NCBI RefSeq assembly: GCF_005843885.1
Contig: NZ_CP040443.1
Span: forward strand, 930,001-994,000
Length of the DNA stretch: 64,000 bases
DNA from: Escherichia sp. E4742
GTDB lineage: Bacteria > Pseudomonadota > Gammaproteobacteria > Enterobacterales > Enterobacteriaceae
Reading direction: 5' to 3'
Position numbers and translations under genes: made by a program. Below the pieces are notes generated by a model, which was not told the DNA's origin, made no database searches, and saw only the letters and a program-made list of their open reading frames with translations. Below, piece by piece: positions 8,232 to 17,561 of this stretch. How positions within the stretch are numbered: the stretch's first letter is position 1; each line of letters opens with the position of its first letter.

Positions 8232-10376
8232 ATGTCAAATGTGCAAGAGTGGCAACAGCTTGCCAACAAGGAGTTGAGCCGTCGGGAGAAAACCGTCGAC
8301 TCACTGGTTCAGCAAACGGCGGAAGGGATCGCCATCAAGCCACTGTATACCGAAGCCGATCTCGACAATCTGGAAGTGACCGGTACCCTTCCTGGCTTAC
8401 CGCCCTATGTTCGTGGTCCCCGCGCCACCATGTATACCGCCCAACCGTGGACCATCCGTCAGTATGCCGGTTTCTCGACCGCCAAAGAGTCCAACGCTTT
8501 TTATCGCCGTAACCTGGCTGCCGGGCAAAAAGGTCTTTCCGTGGCGTTTGACCTTGCCACCCACCGTGGCTACGACTCCGATAACCCGCGCGTGGCGGGC
8601 GATGTTGGCAAAGCGGGCGTCGCTATCGACACCGTAGAAGATATGAAGGTGCTCTTCGACCAAATCCCGCTGGATAAAATGTCGGTTTCGATGACCATGA
8701 ACGGCGCAGTCTTGCCAGTGCTGGCCTTTTATATCGTGGCGGCAGAAGAGCAAGGCGTTCCCCCCGATAAAATGACGGGTACAATTCAGAACGATATCCT
8801 CAAAGAGTACCTCTGCCGCAATACCTATATTTACCCACCGAAACCTTCCATGCGCATTATCGCTGACATTATCGCCTGGTGTTCCGGCAATATGCCGCGC
8901 TTCAATACCATTAGCATCAGCGGCTACCACATGGGCGAAGCCGGTGCGAACTGTGTGCAACAGGTGGCGTTTACTCTCGCCGATGGGATTGAGTACATCA
9001 AAGCAGCTCTCTCTGCTGGCTTAAAAATTGATGACTTCGCCCCGCGCCTGTCGTTCTTCTTTGGTATCGGCATGGACCTGTTTATGAACGTCGCCATGCT
9101 GCGCGCCGCACGCTATCTCTGGAGCGAAGCAGTAAGCGGGTTTGGTGCCAAAGATCCGAAATCGCTGGCGCTACGCACCCACTGTCAAACCTCCGGCTGG
9201 AGTCTCACCGAACAGGATCCGTATAACAACGTTATCCGCACCACCATTGAAGCGTTGGCAGCTACCCTTGGCGGAACCCAGTCGCTGCATACAAATGCCT
9301 TTGATGAAGCGCTTGGTTTGCCGACCGATTTTTCGGCACGTATTGCCCGTAACACCCAAATCATTATTCAGGAAGAGTCAGAACTCTGTCGCACCGTCGA
9401 TCCGCTGGCCGGTTCTTATTACGTTGAGTCACTAACCGATCAGATCGTGAAACAGGCCAGAGCCATCATTGATCAGATCGACGAAGCCGGAGGCATGGCG
9501 AAGGCGATCGAAGCAGGTCTGCCAAAAAGGATGATCGAAGAAGCATCTGCTCGTGAACAGTCGTTGATCGACCAGGGCAAACGCGTGATCGTCGGCGTCA
9601 ACAAATACAAACTGGATCACGAAGATGAAACTGATGTCCTTGAAATCGACAACGTGATGGTGCGTAACGAGCAAATTGCTTCGCTGGAACGCATTCGCGC
9701 CACCCGTGATGATGCCGCCGTAACCGCCGCGTTGAACGCTCTGACTCACGCTGCACAGCATAACGAAAACCTGCTGGCTGCCGCTGTTAATGCGGCTCGC
9801 GTTCGCGCGACGCTGGGTGAAATATCCGATGCGCTGGAAGCCGCTTTTGACCGTTATCTGGTACCGAGCCAGTGTGTTACCGGCGTCATTGCGCAAAGCT
9901 ATCATCAGTCGGAAAAATCAGCCTTCGAGTTTGATGCAATTGTTGCGCAAACGGAGCTGTTCCTTGCCGACAATGGTCGTCGCCCGCGCATTCTGATCGC
10001 CAAAATGGGACAAGATGGACACGATCGCGGAGCGAAAGTCATTGCCAGCGCCTATTCCGATCTTGGTTTCGACGTTGATTTGAGTCCCATGTTCTCCACG
10101 CCGGAAGAGATCGCCCGCCTGGCAGTGGAAAACGACGTTCATGTGGTGGGCGCATCCTCGCTTGCAGCAGGACATAAAACGCTGATCCCGGAACTGGTTG
10201 AAGCCCTGAAAAAATGGGGGCGCGAAGATATTTGCGTGGTCGCCGGTGGCGTTATTCCGCCGCAAGATTATGCCTTCCTGCAAGAGCGTGGCGTGGCGGC
10301 GATTTACGGTCCTGGTACTCCCATGCTCGACAGCGTGCGTGATGTGCTGAACCGGATTAGCCAACATCATGATTAA
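8232..10376 (+). CDS. scpA: Methylmalonyl-CoA mutase (ScpA/Sbm)
   Basis: Adenosylcobalamin-dependent isomerase interconverting succinyl-CoA and methylmalonyl-CoA. The 714-residue product starts MSNVQEWQQLANKEL. A large TIM-barrel substrate domain (GFSTAKESNAFYRRNLAAGQ, SISGYHMGEAGA) is followed from about residue 585 by the B12-binding domain with the base-off motif GQDGHDRGA near residue 595 and later VVGASSLAAGH. It opens the scpA-argK-scpB-scpC operon; its stop overlaps argK by 8 bases. E. coli needs supplied cobalamin for activity. With scpC broken in this strain, the pathway downstream is incomplete. Confidence 0.97.
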   Translation: MSNVQEWQQLANKELSRREKTVDSLVQQTAEGIAIKPLYTEADLDNLEVTGTLPGLPPYVRGPRATMYTAQPWTIRQYAGFSTAKESNAFYRRNLAAGQKGLSVAFDLATHRGYDSDNPRVAGDVGKAGVAIDTVEDMKVLFDQIPLDKMSVSMTMNGAVLPVLAFYIVAAEEQGVPPDKMTGTIQNDILKEYLCRNTYIYPPKPSMRIIADIIAWCSGNMPRFNTISISGYHMGEAGANCVQQVAFTLADGIEYIKAALSAGLKIDDFAPRLSFFFGIGMDLFMNVAMLRAARYLWSEAVSGFGAKDPKSLALRTHCQTSGWSLTEQDPYNNVIRTTIEALAATLGGTQSLHTNAFDEALGLPTDFSARIARNTQIIIQEESELCRTVDPLAGSYYVESLTDQIVKQARAIIDQIDEAGGMAKAIEAGLPKRMIEEASAREQSLIDQGKRVIVGVNKYKLDHEDETDVLEIDNVMVRNEQIASLERIRATRDDAAVTAALNALTHAAQHNENLLAAAVNAARVRATLGEISDALEAAFDRYLVPSQCVTGVIAQSYHQSEKSAFEFDAIVAQTELFLADNGRRPRILIAKMGQDGHDRGAKVIASAYSDLGFDVDLSPMFSTPEEIARLAVENDVHVVGASSLAAGHKTLIPELVEALKKWGREDICVVAGGVIPPQDYAFLQERGVAAIYGPGTPMLDSVRDVLNRISQHHD

Positions 10377-11364
10377 CGAAGCCACGCTGGCAGACAGCAT
10401 TCGACGCCTACGTCTGGGTGAGCGAGCCACGCTCGCCCAGACCATGACGCTGGTTGAGAGCCGTCACCCTCGCCATCAGGCACTCAGCACTCAACTGCTT
10501 GATGCCATCATGCCGTTTTGTGGTAACGCCCTGCGACTGGGCGTTACCGGCACGCCAGGAGCAGGAAAAAGTACCTTTCTTGAAGCCTTTGGCATGTTAC
10601 TGATTCGCCAGGGGCTTAAGGTCGCAGTGATTGCCGTCGATCCCAGCAGCCCAGTGACCGGTGGCAGCATTCTTGGGGATAAGACTCGCATGACCGAACT
10701 GGCGCGTGCCGATGCAGCGTTTATTCGCCCGGTTCCGTCATCTGGTCACCTTGGCGGCGCCAGTCAGCGGGCGCGGGAGTTAATGCTGTTATGTGAAGCG
10801 GCGGGTTATGACGTGGTGATCGTTGAAACCGTCGGCGTCGGGCAGTCAGAAACGGAAGTCGCCCGCATGGTGGACTGCTTTATCTCGCTGCAAATTGCCG
10901 GTGGCGGCGATGATCTCCAGGGCATTAAAAAGGGTTTAATGGAGATGGCAGATCTGATTGTCATCAACAAAGATGATGGTGATAACCACACGAATGTCGC
11001 CATTACCCGCCATATGTACGAAAGCGCTCTGCATATTCTGCGCCGCAAATATGACGAATGGCAGCCACAGGTCCTCACCTGTAGTGCTCTGGAAAAATGC
11101 GGTATCGATGAGATATGGCGCGCAATTATCGATTTCAAAACCGCACTGACTACCAGCGGTCGTTTACAACAGGTGCGGCAACAACAATCGGTGGAATGGC
11201 TGCGTAAACAGACCGAAGAAGAGGTGCTGCACCACCTGTTCACTAATGAAGATTTCGATCGCTATTACAGCCAAACGCTATTAGCGGTCAAAAATAATAT
11301 GCTCTCGCCGCGCACAGGTTTGCGGCAGCTCAGTGATTTTATCCAGACTCAGTATTTTAATTAA
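10369..11364 (+). CDS. argK: ArgK/YgfD (MeaB-type GTPase), mutase chaperone
   Basis: A 331-residue G3E-family P-loop GTPase that protects and reactivates methylmalonyl-CoA mutase. Walker A is GTPGAGKST at residues 61-69; AVDPSSPVTGGSILGDKTRM is the switch region characteristic of MeaB; the base-recognition motif NKDD follows in LIVINKDDGDN. The old name ArgK (arginine transport kinase) is not supported by the family. Its start lies inside the end of scpA, indicating coupled translation and a 1:1 functional pairing with the mutase. Confidence 0.96.
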   Translation: MINEATLADSIRRLRLGERATLAQTMTLVESRHPRHQALSTQLLDAIMPFCGNALRLGVTGTPGAGKSTFLEAFGMLLIRQGLKVAVIAVDPSSPVTGGSILGDKTRMTELARADAAFIRPVPSSGHLGGASQRARELMLLCEAAGYDVVIVETVGVGQSETEVARMVDCFISLQIAGGGDDLQGIKKGLMEMADLIVINKDDGDNHTNVAITRHMYESALHILRRKYDEWQPQVLTCSALEKCGIDEIWRAIIDFKTALTTSGRLQQVRQQQSVEWLRKQTEEEVLHHLFTNEDFDRYYSQTLLAVKNNMLSPRTGLRQLSDFIQTQYFN

Positions 11365-11374
11365 GGGAATTTTT

Positions 11375-12160
11375 ATGTCTTATCAGTATGTTAATGTAGT
11401 CATCATCAACAAAGTGGCAGTCGTTGAGTTTAACTATGCCCGCAAACTCAATGCGTTAAGTAAAGTCTTTATTGATGACCTGATTCAGGCATTAAACGAT
11501 CTCAATCGTCCAGAAATCCGCTGCATCATTCTGCGCGCCCCAAGTGGTTCCAGGGTCTTTTCCGCAGGTCACGACATTCATGAGTTGCCGTCAGGAGGTC
11601 GCGATCCGCTCTCTTACGATGATCCGCTACGTCAAATTACCCGTGTGATCCAAAAATGCCCCAAACCGGTAATTTCGATGGTCGAAGGTAGCGTCTGGGG
11701 TGGCGCATTTGAAATGATCATGAGCTCTGATCTGATCATCGCCGCCAGTACTTCTACCTTCTCAATGACGCCAGTCAACCTGGGCGTACCGTATAACCTG
11801 GTGGGGATCCACAACCTGACTCGTGACGCGGGCTTCCACATTGTCAAAGAGCTGATTTTTACCGCTTCGCCAATCACCGCTCAACGCGCGCTGGCTGTTG
11901 GCATTCTCAACCACGTTGTTGAGGCCGATGAACTGGAAGATTTCACCTTACAAATGGCTCACCACATTTCCGAAAAAGCGCCGTTAGCCATTGCAGTAAT
12001 CAAGGAAGAGCTGCGCGTATTGGGTGAAGCGCACACCATGAATTCAGATGAATTTGAGCGTATTCAAGGGATGCGCCGGGCGGTTTATGACAGCGAAGAT
12101 TATCAGGAAGGTATGAACGCCTTCCTGGAAAAACGTAAACCTAATTTCGTCGGTCATTAA
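11375..12160 (+). CDS. scpB: Methylmalonyl-CoA decarboxylase (ScpB/YgfG)
   Basis: A 261-residue crotonase-fold enzyme decarboxylating methylmalonyl-CoA to propionyl-CoA. The start MSYQYVNVVIINKVAV follows TAAGGG at good spacing. Oxyanion-hole segments are RVFSAGHDIHEL (near residue 65) and EGSVWGGAFEMIMSSDLIIA (near 105). It sits 10 bases after argK in the Sbm operon. The product propionyl-CoA would normally exchange CoA with succinate through ScpC. Confidence 0.96.
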   Translation: MSYQYVNVVIINKVAVVEFNYARKLNALSKVFIDDLIQALNDLNRPEIRCIILRAPSGSRVFSAGHDIHELPSGGRDPLSYDDPLRQITRVIQKCPKPVISMVEGSVWGGAFEMIMSSDLIIAASTSTFSMTPVNLGVPYNLVGIHNLTRDAGFHIVKELIFTASPITAQRALAVGILNHVVEADELEDFTLQMAHHISEKAPLAIAVIKEELRVLGEAHTMNSDEFERIQGMRRAVYDSEDYQEGMNAFLEKRKPNFVGH

Positions 12161-12185
12161 TGATCCACGAACTAAGGAGCAAAGG

Positions 12186-13664
12186 ATGAATATTACCCGG
12201 ACAAGGATGACCGCCGATGAAGCGGCGGAAATAATCCAGCACAACGATATGGTGGCATTCAGTGGTTTTACTCCTGCGGGTTCGCCCAAGGCTCTTCCTG
12301 TCGCCATTGCCCGTCGCGCCAATGAACAACATGAGGCGAAAAAAACGTATCAAATTCGCCTGCTGACCGGAGCGTCGATTAGCGCCGCCGCCGATGACAT
12401 ACTCTCTGAAGCTGACGCCGTTTCATGGCGCGCGCCATACCAGACATCATCGGGATTACGTAAAAAGATCAATCAGGGATCGGTTAGTTTTGTTGATCTA
12501 CATTTGAGCGAAGTTGCGCAAATGGTCAACTACGGCTTTTTCGGCGACATCGATGTTGCGGTAATTGAAGCCTCAGCCCTCGCTCCGGATGGTCGCGTCT
12601 GGTTAACCAGTGGGATCGGTAATGCCCCGACCTGGTTGCTGCGCGCAAAGAAAGTGATCATTGAACTCAATCATTATCACGATCCGCGCGTTGCAGAACT
12701 GGCGGATATTGTGACTCCTGGCGCACCACCGCGACGCAATAGCGTGTCGATCTTCCATGCGATGGATCGCGTCGGTACCCGCTATGTACAAATCGATCCG
12801 AAAAAAATTGTCGCCGTCGTGGAAACCAACTTACCTGATGCAGGTAACTCGCTGGATAAACAAAATCCCATGTGCCAGCAAATCGCCGACAATGTGGTCA
12901 CCTTCTTGTTGCGCGAAATGGCGCAGGGGCGCATTCCGCGGGAATTTCTGCCACTGCAAAGCGGGGTAGGCAACATCAATAATGCGGTAATGGCTCGTCT
13001 GGGGGAAAACCAAGAAATTCCTCCGTTTATGATGTATTCAGAAGTGCTACAGGAGTCTGTGGTTCATCTTCTGGAAACCGGCAAAATTATCGGGGCCAGC
13101 GCCTCCAGTCTGACAATTTCTGCCGATTCACTGCGCAAGATTTACGCCAATATGGATTACTTCGCCAGTCGCATTGTGTTACGTCCGCAAGAGATTTCCA
13201 ATAACCCAGAAATTATCCGCCGCCTTGGTGTTATCGCTCTGAATGTCGGCCTCGAGTTTGATATTTACGGACACGCCAACTCAACGCACGTAGTCCCGGC
13301 GTTAATTTACTGAATGGTATCGGGGTAAGCGGTGATTTTAACGCAACGCGTATCTGTCGATCTTTATGGCACCGTCGATTGCTAAAGAAGGCAAGATCTC
13401 AACCGTCGTGCCTATGTGCAGCCATGTTGATCACAGCGAACACAGCGTGAAAGTGATTATCACAGAACAAGGGATCGCCGACTTACGTGGCCTCTCTCCA
13501 CTTCAGCGCGCGCGCACTATCATCGATAACTGCGCACATCCGATGTACCGTGACTATCTGCATCGCTATCTGGAGAATGCACCCGGCGGGCATATTCACC
13601 ACGATCTTAGCCACGTTTTCGATCTGCATCGTAATTTGATCGAAACGGGCTCAATGCTGGTTAA
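12186..13664 (+). pseudogene. scpC: scpC (ygfH), propionyl-CoA:succinate CoA transferase, frameshifted
   Basis: The intact enzyme (about 492 aa) moves CoA from propionyl-CoA to succinate. Here the frame from MNITRTRMTADEAAEI is clean through FDIYGHANSTHV (about residue 370), then shifts: near 13293 two bases are gained (or one lost) and the frame stops at 13313. The family sequence resumes in another frame (GVNLLNGIG, about 13298), a G is missing near 13351, and the third frame carries MAPSIAKEGKISTVVPMC to the end. A third one-base loss at about 13660 (LIETGSML, where I expect G then stop) removes the normal stop and extends the frame to 13794 across ygfI. The N-terminal 375 residues could still be made, but lack the C-terminal domain. 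Confidence 0.85.
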
Positions 13665-14557
13665 TCGCTCGTACCGTCACGATCTTCAGCAATTTGCTGT
13701 AGCAGCGTGGCGGTATAGCGATGATTTTTCAGTGAATAAAGGTATTCCTGCATATACATTGGCGTATGCGGTGCATCAAAATATTTCAACGTAGCTGGGT
13801 TCACCAGCCGCCATGCAAAATGTGGGATCACCGTAAGAAAATGTCCGTGCTCAACGGCGCTGATTTTGGCCATAAAACTGTATGGGCGATAAATAATTGT
13901 TGGATTGATCCCACAAGGGCGCATGTTCGAATCTATCATCGCTTCATAATTAGCACGGTTTTGAAAGCGCATCTGTAACCAGGGCAACTCCTGTAATAAC
14001 TCCTGCTCCTGACGCTCTTCATAACGGCGAGAAACGAGAAACCCCAGTCGCAGCGGCGGCAGTTCACTCATTGTTAGATTATCCAACCCCTGTACACGAG
14101 CGGAAACATGCTGCGGAGAGATAATAAAATCAAGCTGACGATAGAAGAGATTGTCGATAACCTCATTTTCGCTGAACTCAACCGGCTGGGCCGTCACGCC
14201 TTCATACTTATCACCCAGGCTAATTAACTGATCAAAAATAATCGTCGGATAGGTATTATCGATACCTATCACAATTTCACGAGAACGACGTCCAGAATTA
14301 TGAATTTCATTATCGATCGCAGAAAGCCGTTGGTAAACCGGGAAGAGCTTTTGATAAAGCTCCTGCCCGGCTTTATTAAGGCTGATGTTATTATCTTTAC
14401 GGGTAAATAATGTATAGCCAATTTGCTCCTCCAGCGCGGCAATACTTTTGCCAAACGGCGAAGCAGTCATATGTAACTTTTCTGCCGCGCGGGCAATATT
14501 ATTGGTTTGCGCTAATAAAATAAAATTGCGCATCTTTTTAGAAATAAAAATATCCAT
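13661..14557 (-). CDS. ygfI: YgfI, LysR-type transcriptional regulator
   Basis: A 298-residue LysR-family protein with an N-terminal winged helix (AQTNNIARAAEKLHMTASPFG, about residues 16-36) and a typical effector domain. The start MDIFISKKMRNFILL follows GGAGGAAG; a longer frame exists but has no similarity. It is convergent with the Sbm operon and its stop codon coincides with the original end of scpC. By position it has been proposed to act on the Sbm operon or neighbours, but its regulon is not known to me. Confidence 0.93.
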   Translation of the reverse strand: MDIFISKKMRNFILLAQTNNIARAAEKLHMTASPFGKSIAALEEQIGYTLFTRKDNNISLNKAGQELYQKLFPVYQRLSAIDNEIHNSGRRSREIVIGIDNTYPTIIFDQLISLGDKYEGVTAQPVEFSENEVIDNLFYRQLDFIISPQHVSARVQGLDNLTMSELPPLRLGFLVSRRYEERQEQELLQELPWLQMRFQNRANYEAMIDSNMRPCGINPTIIYRPYSFMAKISAVEHGHFLTVIPHFAWRLVNPATLKYFDAPHTPMYMQEYLYSLKNHRYTATLLQQIAEDRDGTSD

Positions 14558-14697
14558 CGCCGCTTCCTCCAAACATCCCTGTCCGCTTAACCGTTTCAGT
14601 AAGTTAATCCTTAATGAAATCGCAAGCAAAGATAGGTGCTTACGTCATGGTTTTACAGAAAATTACAGAAAAAAGAGGCGATATCAGATAAAGACAT

Positions 14698-14721
14698 TAG
14701 CCCGACAAATGAGTCGGGCTA
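14698..14721 (-). terminator. Hairpin downstream of yggE
   Basis: TAGCCCGAC / GTCGGGCTA, a nine-base perfect stem, begins about ten bases after the yggE stop. The T tract behind it on the minus strand is weak (TAATGTCTTT). Confidence 0.6.
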
Positions 14722-14727
14722 CAAGTA

Positions 14728-15468
14728 TTATTGTGCGGCAGGTGTTTTAGCGGGTTGTTGATCCACTGGTTCTAACTGGAAGACCACATCGACCTGATCA
14801 TCAAACTGAATAGCGGCCTGCTCGTAAGTTTCCTGGGCGGAAACCGGTGCGGCATCGGCTTTCATCATGCGTACCATTGGGCTGGGCTGATAGTTGGAAA
14901 CATGGTAGCGCACGCTATATACCGGCCCCAGTTTGCGATTAAAGCCGTTCGCCAGCTCCTGAGCCTGATGAATCGCGTTATCAATCGCTGCCTTACGCGC
15001 TTTGTCTTTATAGGCATCTGGCTGTGCCACGCCCAACGACACAGAACGAATTTCGTTGAGTCCAGCCTTCAGCGCGCCATCCAGCAAGGAATTCAGTTTG
15101 TCTAACTGACGAAGCGTGACTTCCACCGTTCTCACGGCACGGTAGCCTTTCAGGATACTTTTACCATCCTGGTAATCGTAGTCTGGCTGGGTACGCAAAT
15201 TCGCGGAACTGATATCTTTTTTCGCGATCTGATTGAGTTCAAGGAAAGAGATATATTGCGCGACACGCTCATCCGCCTGCTTCTTGGCAGAAGCGGCATC
15301 CTTCGCCGTCACGTTAACTTCAATAGCAAGAATAGCGATATCTGGCACCGCATCAACGCTTGCCGTTCCTGAAGTGACAATGTGCGGACCATCCGGTAGT
15401 TCATTGGCCTGCACAGCCATCCCGCTGAAACCCATCAATGCCGCCAGGGCGATAACTTTGAACTTCAC
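14728..15468 (-). CDS. yggE: YggE, SIMPL-domain periplasmic protein, oxidative stress defence
   Basis: A 246-residue protein with a signal peptide (MKFKVIALAALMGFSGMAVQA, cleavage after QA near residue 21) and a SIMPL/DUF541 domain over most of the mature part (GTASVDAVPDIA, LRTQPDYDYQDGKSILKGYR). The family forms large ring or channel-like oligomers; in E. coli loss or overproduction alters oxidative stress response. It is followed by a hairpin and preceded by the argO end, about 90 bases away, so it is probably its own unit. Confidence 0.95.
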   Translation of the reverse strand: MKFKVIALAALMGFSGMAVQANELPDGPHIVTSGTASVDAVPDIAILAIEVNVTAKDAASAKKQADERVAQYISFLELNQIAKKDISSANLRTQPDYDYQDGKSILKGYRAVRTVEVTLRQLDKLNSLLDGALKAGLNEIRSVSLGVAQPDAYKDKARKAAIDNAIHQAQELANGFNRKLGPVYSVRYHVSNYQPSPMVRMMKADAAPVSAQETYEQAAIQFDDQVDVVFQLEPVDQQPAKTPAAQ

Positions 15469-15560
15469 GTTAGTCTCTCCGTGTTAATTGACTTGCCCAA
15501 AATTCAGGACCTCTGGAGGCAAGCTTAGCGTCTCTGTTTTATTTTTCCATCGGATAGCGC

Positions 15561-16196
15561 CTAACTGAACAAGGCTTGTGCATGAGCAACACCCTCTTTC
15601 GCCAGTTGTAGGGCGATAATCCACATAACGCAGCCCACCACGAGATTGATAATGCGCTGCGCTTTGGCGGTACGCAAACGCGGCGCCAGCCAGGCGGCTA
15701 ATAACGCCAGACCAAAAAACCACAGGAAAGAGGCACTGATCGTCCCGAGGGCAAACCAACGTTTGGGATCTGGCTCAAGTTGCCCGCCCAGGCTGCCCAA
15801 TACCACAAAGGTATCCAGGTAAACATGCGGATTCAGCCAGGTTACCGCCAGCATAGTGGCAATAATTTTCCAACGTCCCTGTTTCATGACTTCAGCACTG
15901 ACCAGCTCAATATTACTGCTCATCGCCGTTTTAAAAGCACCAAAACCATACCACAGCAAGAAGGCCACACCGCCCCAGGTCACCAGCGCCAGCAACCACG
16001 GTGACTGCATCAATAACGCGCTACCACCAAAAATCCCGGCGCAAATCAGGACCAAATCGCTTATCGCGCAGAGCAAAGCAATCATAATGTGGTACTGACG
16101 CCGAATGCCCTGATTCATCACAAAAGCATTTTGCGGACCAAGCGGCAGAATCATAGCAGCACCAAGTGCAAGACCTTGAAAATAATAAGAAAACAC
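15561..16196 (-). CDS. argO: ArgO, L-arginine exporter (LysE family)
   Basis: A 211-residue inner membrane exporter of arginine (and canavanine, lysine) with six predicted membrane segments; LGAAMILPLGPQNAFVMNQG near the N terminus is the LysE family signature. I use the GTG start (product FSYYFQGLALG...) because GGA is well spaced before it; an ATG three codons upstream would place the same GGA immediately before the start. Its activator ArgP is encoded at 7.1-8.0 kb. Confidence 0.95.
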   Translation of the reverse strand: MFSYYFQGLALGAAMILPLGPQNAFVMNQGIRRQYHIMIALLCAISDLVLICAGIFGGSALLMQSPWLLALVTWGGVAFLLWYGFGAFKTAMSSNIELVSAEVMKQGRWKIIATMLAVTWLNPHVYLDTFVVLGSLGGQLEPDPKRWFALGTISASFLWFFGLALLAAWLAPRLRTAKAQRIINLVVGCVMWIIALQLAKEGVAHAQALFS

Positions 16197-16300
16197 GTTG
16201 AACATTCCGAACTAATTATCTGATAAAGAGACTATAGCGCGGGATTGTTATTAGCGGAAATTGATAATATTAATTGGCAATCAGAAAAACTAATAAGAGA

Positions 16301-16326
16301 GAGGCCAGATAGTATTATCTGGCCTC
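16301..16326. terminator. Hairpin, argO-mscS gap, copy 1
   Basis: GAGGCCAGATA / TATCTGGCCTC, a long perfect stem with a four-base loop. A near copy lies on the other side of the REP pair at 16478. It could terminate transcripts from mscS that read through the REP elements. Confidence 0.6.
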
Positions 16327-16354
16327 AGATTGTTGACAAAGTGCGCTTTGCTCA

Positions 16355-16453
16355 TGCCGGATGCGGCGTGAACGCCTTATCCGGCCTACAAAAGCACGAA
16401 AACTCAATACATTGCATAGATTACGTAGGCCTGATAAGCGTAGCGCATCAGGC
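16355..16453. repeat. REP pair (BIME) between argO and mscS
   Basis: Two inverted REP units: GCCGGATGCGGCGTGAACGC with CTTATCCGGC, and GTAGGCCTGATAAGCG with CGCATCAGGC. Each can fold into the usual REP stem-loop. They lie between two nearly identical hairpins. Confidence 0.85.
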
Positions 16454-16477
16454 AATTTTGCGTTTGTCATCACTCTC

Positions 16478-16501
16478 AGGCCAGATAAAATTATCTGGCC
16501 T
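16478..16501 (-). terminator. Hairpin, mscS terminator, copy 2
   Basis: AGGCCAGATA / TATCTGGCCT with a short AAAT loop, directly past the mscS stop on the minus strand. It is almost the same sequence as the hairpin at 16301. Confidence 0.6.
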
Positions 16502-16510
16502 CAGCGTTGA

Positions 16511-17371
16511 TTATGCAGCTTTATCCTCTTTCACCCGCTTAAAGTTCACATCCATTTGCGGATACGGGAAGCTGATACCAGCAGCATCAAATTCACGTTT
16601 AATACGTTCCAGCACATCCCAGTACACGTTTTGCAGATCGCCACTGTTGCTCCAGGCACGAACGACGAAATTAATCGACGATGCGCCAAGTTCGTTCAGG
16701 CGTACGGTAATTTCACGATCTTTTAAAATACGATCTTCGGACTGAATAATATCGGTCAAAATCTGCTTAACCTGATCGATATCAGAATCATACGCTACGC
16801 CAATAATAAATTCGTTACGGCGCGCCGGCTCACGAGAGAAGTTAATAATATTACCGGCAATAATTTTACCGTTCGGAATAACAATTATTTTACCGTCTGC
16901 GGTACGCATGGTGGTGGAGAAAATCTGCACACTCTGCACAGTACCAGCAACGCCGCCGAGGTCAACATATTCTCCTGCACGGAACGGGCGGAACATAACC
17001 AGCAAAACGCCAGCAGCCAGGTTAGATAGTGAACCCTGCAAGGCCAGACCTACAGCTAAACCTGCGGCACCGAGTACGGCAATAACCGATGCGGTTTGTA
17101 CGCCCACGCGGCCCAGTGCTGCAATTAACGTAAAGGCGATAATTGCGTAACGGATTAATGCAGAAAGAAAATCAGCAACGGTGGCATCTATGTTACGGGA
17201 GATCATCAGGCGATTCACCGCGTTGGAAATCATCCGCGCGATAATCAAACCAACGATGATGATCGCGAGTGCCGCCACGATGTTTACAGCATAACTCAGC
17301 AACAGCGCCTGGTTATTTACCAACCAGGATCCTGCGCCGTTTATGCTATCGACAACTTTCAAATCTTCCAT
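16511..17371 (-). CDS. mscS: MscS, small-conductance mechanosensitive channel
   Basis: Homoheptameric inner membrane channel that opens under membrane tension to release solutes during hypo-osmotic shock. The 286 residues show three membrane helices: about 30-57, 68-90, and the glycine/alanine-rich pore helix TM3 (VLGAAGLAVGLALQGSLSNL, near residues 94-113), then the beta domain (MFRPFRAGEYVDLGGVAGTV) and the C-terminal vestibule. Length and sequence are normal. It stands alone between the REP/hairpin block and fbaA. Confidence 0.97.
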   Translation of the reverse strand: MEDLKVVDSINGAGSWLVNNQALLLSYAVNIVAALAIIIVGLIIARMISNAVNRLMISRNIDATVADFLSALIRYAIIAFTLIAALGRVGVQTASVIAVLGAAGLAVGLALQGSLSNLAAGVLLVMFRPFRAGEYVDLGGVAGTVQSVQIFSTTMRTADGKIIVIPNGKIIAGNIINFSREPARRNEFIIGVAYDSDIDQVKQILTDIIQSEDRILKDREITVRLNELGASSINFVVRAWSNSGDLQNVYWDVLERIKREFDAAGISFPYPQMDVNFKRVKEDKAA

Positions 17372-17513
17372 TCAATATTCCTTTTCAACTGACTTAAATT
17401 GGAGAAACATACTCCGCCGCCTTACGACGGGCAGTCTGACAAGGGTAAACAATAAAGCATAATTTTGCCAAATAGATCACAGATTTCTTAAGTACATCAC
17501 CTTGCTTTTGGCG

Positions 17514-17537
17514 AAAAAAAGACCCGCAGAGCGGGCC
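17514..17537 (-). terminator. Terminator of the epd-pgk-fbaA transcript
   Basis: On the minus strand GGCCCGC / GCGGGTC folds into a stem followed by TTTTTTTCGCC, about 25 bases past the fbaA stop codon. Confidence 0.75.
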
Positions 17538-17561
17538 TTGAGATAAGCAGAAAGGAATATC

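Noticed and set aside
13366..13794. 142-codon ORF starting MAPSIAKEG as an independent gene
   Set aside because: It is the C-terminal part of scpC in a shifted frame; no ribosome site, and the last 40 codons are read-through antisense to ygfI.
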